From Candidatus Babelota bacterium (GTDB taxonomy: Bacteria; Babelota; Babeliae; Babelales; Vermiphilaceae): a DNA stretch of 5,900 bases. The translations under genes were made by a program, and so were the position numbers. Position 1 is the stretch's first letter. Every line of letters begins with the position of its first letter. The stretch is taken from positions 1 to 5,900 of the forward strand of contig JABSSP010000113.1 of NCBI GenBank assembly GCA_013213985.1, written 5' to 3'. Below the pieces are notes generated by a model. That model saw only the letters and a program-made list of their open reading frames with translations, was not told the origin of the DNA and did not search any database. This document shows positions 4,490 through 5,900 of the stretch, one piece after another.

Positions 4490-5900
4490 TCATTCACTGG
4501 AAGTAGGAGTAGCACTTTCAGTAAAATCGGTCAATGGCTGTACTTCAGGTTGTCCCTCATCACCAATCTCACCTTCTATCGGTTCTTGATCTTCTCTTGC
4601 AGCATCCGTTTGAATTTCTTGATCAGTTGCCACCTCTTCAACCACTGGAGGCGTTGTTTTCTGTTCAGTTTCAATTTCTGCTGGCGGTTGAATTTCCGTT
4701 GGTGCGGCCTCCTCAACCTTTTCGGACATAAAGAAACTGGTGATGTAATTCCACATGTTGCTCAACATAGCACCAAATTCAGTTGCTTCTTTTTTAGCAG
4801 GTTTCTTTGCAGCAGCAGCAGCTGCTGCTGCTTTTTCAGCCTTTTCTTGTTTTTCTAATTTTTCAGCCTCATTTTGAAGCTTAATACCACTTTGCTTGAG
4901 TGCCTCTAAAGTCGTTTTAACTCGATCAATAGATTCACGAATGTTTTGTAAAGATTTATCAAAGTGTGGTCTAAATGAACCATCGATATATTGTTCTATA
5001 TCTTGAATATTTTTCAACAACCCATGCATACCAAAATATAAATTACGTGCCTGGTTGTCGCTCAACTCTTGTGATATAGCAACAAGTTTAGCATGCGCCT
5101 GTTTTTCATAGTCGCGAGCTAATGTCAAACGTTCTTTTAATATATCAAAGGCATTTTCAACAGAACTATCTATTTCTGAAATATTTTCAATTGCTTCTCG
5201 TAATTGATCAATAGTTCCCTTTTCTTCAACCAGTTTATCTAAAAATTCCCGTTCTTCTGAAGACAAATCACCTTCTTCTTTACGTTCTTTTTCCATTTCT
5301 TTTATCAGCGAAGAGACACTTTCAATTAATTCATCTTGATCCATACCAACTTCAAGATAAAATGGATCAAGAACACCTCCGTCAAGTTCGTTACGATCAG
5401 AAGTAAATGACATGAAAGAATGGCTAACTTGATCAACAAGAGCATTTATTTGTTCGTATACTTTTTCAGCACGCTGCAACCAATAACGCTTAATAAGCCA
5501 ATTTCCACGTGGTTCACTTAGGTTTATTGTACCAATGTTAATTAGACCAGTTTCTTCTGAACCTGCTTGCTGTTCACTTAGCCCTACTTTTTCTGCGCTC
5601 TTATCTGCTTCTTGTACAGAAGTTTCAGTCAAGGATGTTGTTTCAGGAATTTCTTGAACAGTCCCCTCTGCTATTTTTTCATCCGTGGTTCCAGCCTCTT
5701 CGGTAAGAATCTCACCCTCCTGCGTATCAGTTTCTTTTGAGGCGTCATCAGAAGAAACCTCATCTTCTTTTGTATCAGCAGCTTTATCTTCAGAAAGGCG
5801 AACAGTCCTTTCTATTTTTTCAACTTTTTCTGGCACAATTTCAAAAGATTTTTCTCCTTTTATATCTGTGTCAGCGTCATCATCTTCATCGTCGTCGTCA
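4490..5900 (-). CDS. Acidic, helical, cysteine-free protein of unknown function (5' partial, runs off right edge)
   Basis: I do not recognise this family. The frame is open to the right edge and gives 469 residues before the TGA at 4492-4490. A GTG at 5836 is a possible start, but AAAGGAG lies 17 nt before it, too far to serve it, and the upstream codons continue the same acidic composition (DDDDEDDDADTD), so the true start is probably outside the window. Counting from the GTG, residues 1-95 are acidic, Ser/Thr-rich and probably disordered. Residues about 110-335 are charged and helical, with likely coiled-coil parts (for example 165-240 and 295-335) and some aromatic positions (GNWLIKRYWLQ, 111-121). 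An Ala/Lys linker with eight consecutive alanines (336-343) follows. Residues 354-370 (FGAMLSNMWNYITSFFM) could form an amphipathic helix. The C-terminal 75 residues are acidic and Pro/Thr/Glu-rich. No cysteine is present. A scaffold, envelope-associated or secreted role is possible but unproven; a signal peptide could lie beyond the edge. Confidence 0.8.
   Translation of the reverse strand, partial: DDDDEDDDADTDIKGEKSFEIVPEKVEKIERTVRLSEDKAADTKEDEVSSDDASKETDTQEGEILTEEAGTTDEKIAEGTVQEIPETTSLTETSVQEADKSAEKVGLSEQQAGSEETGLINIGTINLSEPRGNWLIKRYWLQRAEKVYEQINALVDQVSHSFMSFTSDRNELDGGVLDPFYLEVGMDQDELIESVSSLIKEMEKERKEEGDLSSEEREFLDKLVEEKGTIDQLREAIENISEIDSSVENAFDILKERLTLARDYEKQAHAKLVAISQELSDNQARNLYFGMHGLLKNIQDIEQYIDGSFRPHFDKSLQNIRESIDRVKTTLEALKQSGIKLQNEAEKLEKQEKAEKAAAAAAAAKKPAKKEATEFGAMLSNMWNYITSFFMSEKVEEAAPTEIQPPAEIETEQKTTPPVVEEVATDQEIQTDAAREDQEPIEGEIGDEGQPEVQPLTDFTESATPTSSE
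4811..4832. repeat. 22-nt perfect palindrome within GCA/GCT alanine codons
   Basis: A run of AGC triplets on the plus strand turns into a run of GCT triplets at 4821/4822, giving a perfect inverted repeat with no spacer. It encodes the poly-alanine tract of the acidic protein on the minus strand. It arises because some alanine codons are GCA and the neighbouring ones GCT. It could form a hairpin in the mRNA or mark slippage-prone DNA, but no function is implied. Confidence 0.7.
5876..5900. repeat. Imperfect TCA/TCG trinucleotide run encoding Asp/Glu
   Basis: The right edge of the window is a run of TCA, TCG and TTC triplets, which on the minus strand are GAT, GAC and GAA codons for an aspartate-rich tract of the acidic protein. 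The run continues to the last base, so its full length is unknown. Such tracts can change length by replication slippage and also complicate assembly. Confidence 0.55.

Noticed and set aside
4534..4858. Two overlapping plus-strand frames rich in Leu, Phe and Ser
   Set aside because: They mirror the Glu/Lys/Ala-rich codons of the acidic protein on the other strand and overlap each other in different frames.
5834..5860. GTG at 5836 as the start of the acidic protein, with AAAGGAG at 5860-5854
   Set aside because: The spacing of 17 nt is too long for initiation, and the frame stays open with the same acidic composition to the window edge, so a start outside the window is more likely.

Overview
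The window is an A+T-rich bacterial segment in which every supported gene lies on the minus strand, so it reads from right to left. The bacterial assignment rests on PgsA and PlsY, a Sec-type SecD, sigma70-like promoter elements and two tRNA genes with encoded CCA ends. The ATP-dependent DNA ligase is of the archaeal/eukaryal-like type, which only some bacterial lineages carry. With the low G+C and the odd acidic protein this makes me think of a poorly studied candidate phylum such as Dependentiae (TM6), but that is a low-confidence guess.

Layout in transcription order: (1) 5900-4490, a large, acidic, cysteine-free protein of unknown function with a helical middle, whose 5' end lies outside the window. 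(2) 4466-4327, a promoter with an extended -10 element followed by tRNA-Leu(GAG). (3) 4291-2687, secD, the membrane subunit of the SecDF export motor; its start is best placed at 4291, not 4309. (4) 2685-2557, a TATAAT element, a short leader with repeats, and tRNA-Met(CAT). (5) 2533-1916 pgsA, 1906-1322 plsY, and 1325-1 the ligase gene, which runs off the left edge; these three are tightly packed (9-nt gap, then a 4-nt GTGA overlap) and look like one operon.

How the genes fit together: PlsY makes lysophosphatidic acid from acyl phosphate and glycerol 3-phosphate, and PgsA commits CDP-diacylglycerol to phosphatidylglycerol, so both act in membrane lipid synthesis. SecD serves protein export through the same membrane. 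The ligase has no evident functional link to them beyond sharing the operon. Twice in the window the order is promoter, tRNA, membrane-protein gene, with only short gaps after the tRNA, which suggests that tRNA processing creates the 5' ends of these mRNAs.

I saw no insertion sequence, CRISPR array, phage gene or clear intrinsic terminator. There is no non-genic stretch longer than 300 bases; the largest gaps (4414-4489 and 2634-2686) hold the promoter elements described. The most interesting items are the acidic helical protein, the ligase type, the divergent PlsY motifs, secD without an adjacent secF, and the tRNA-led transcription units.
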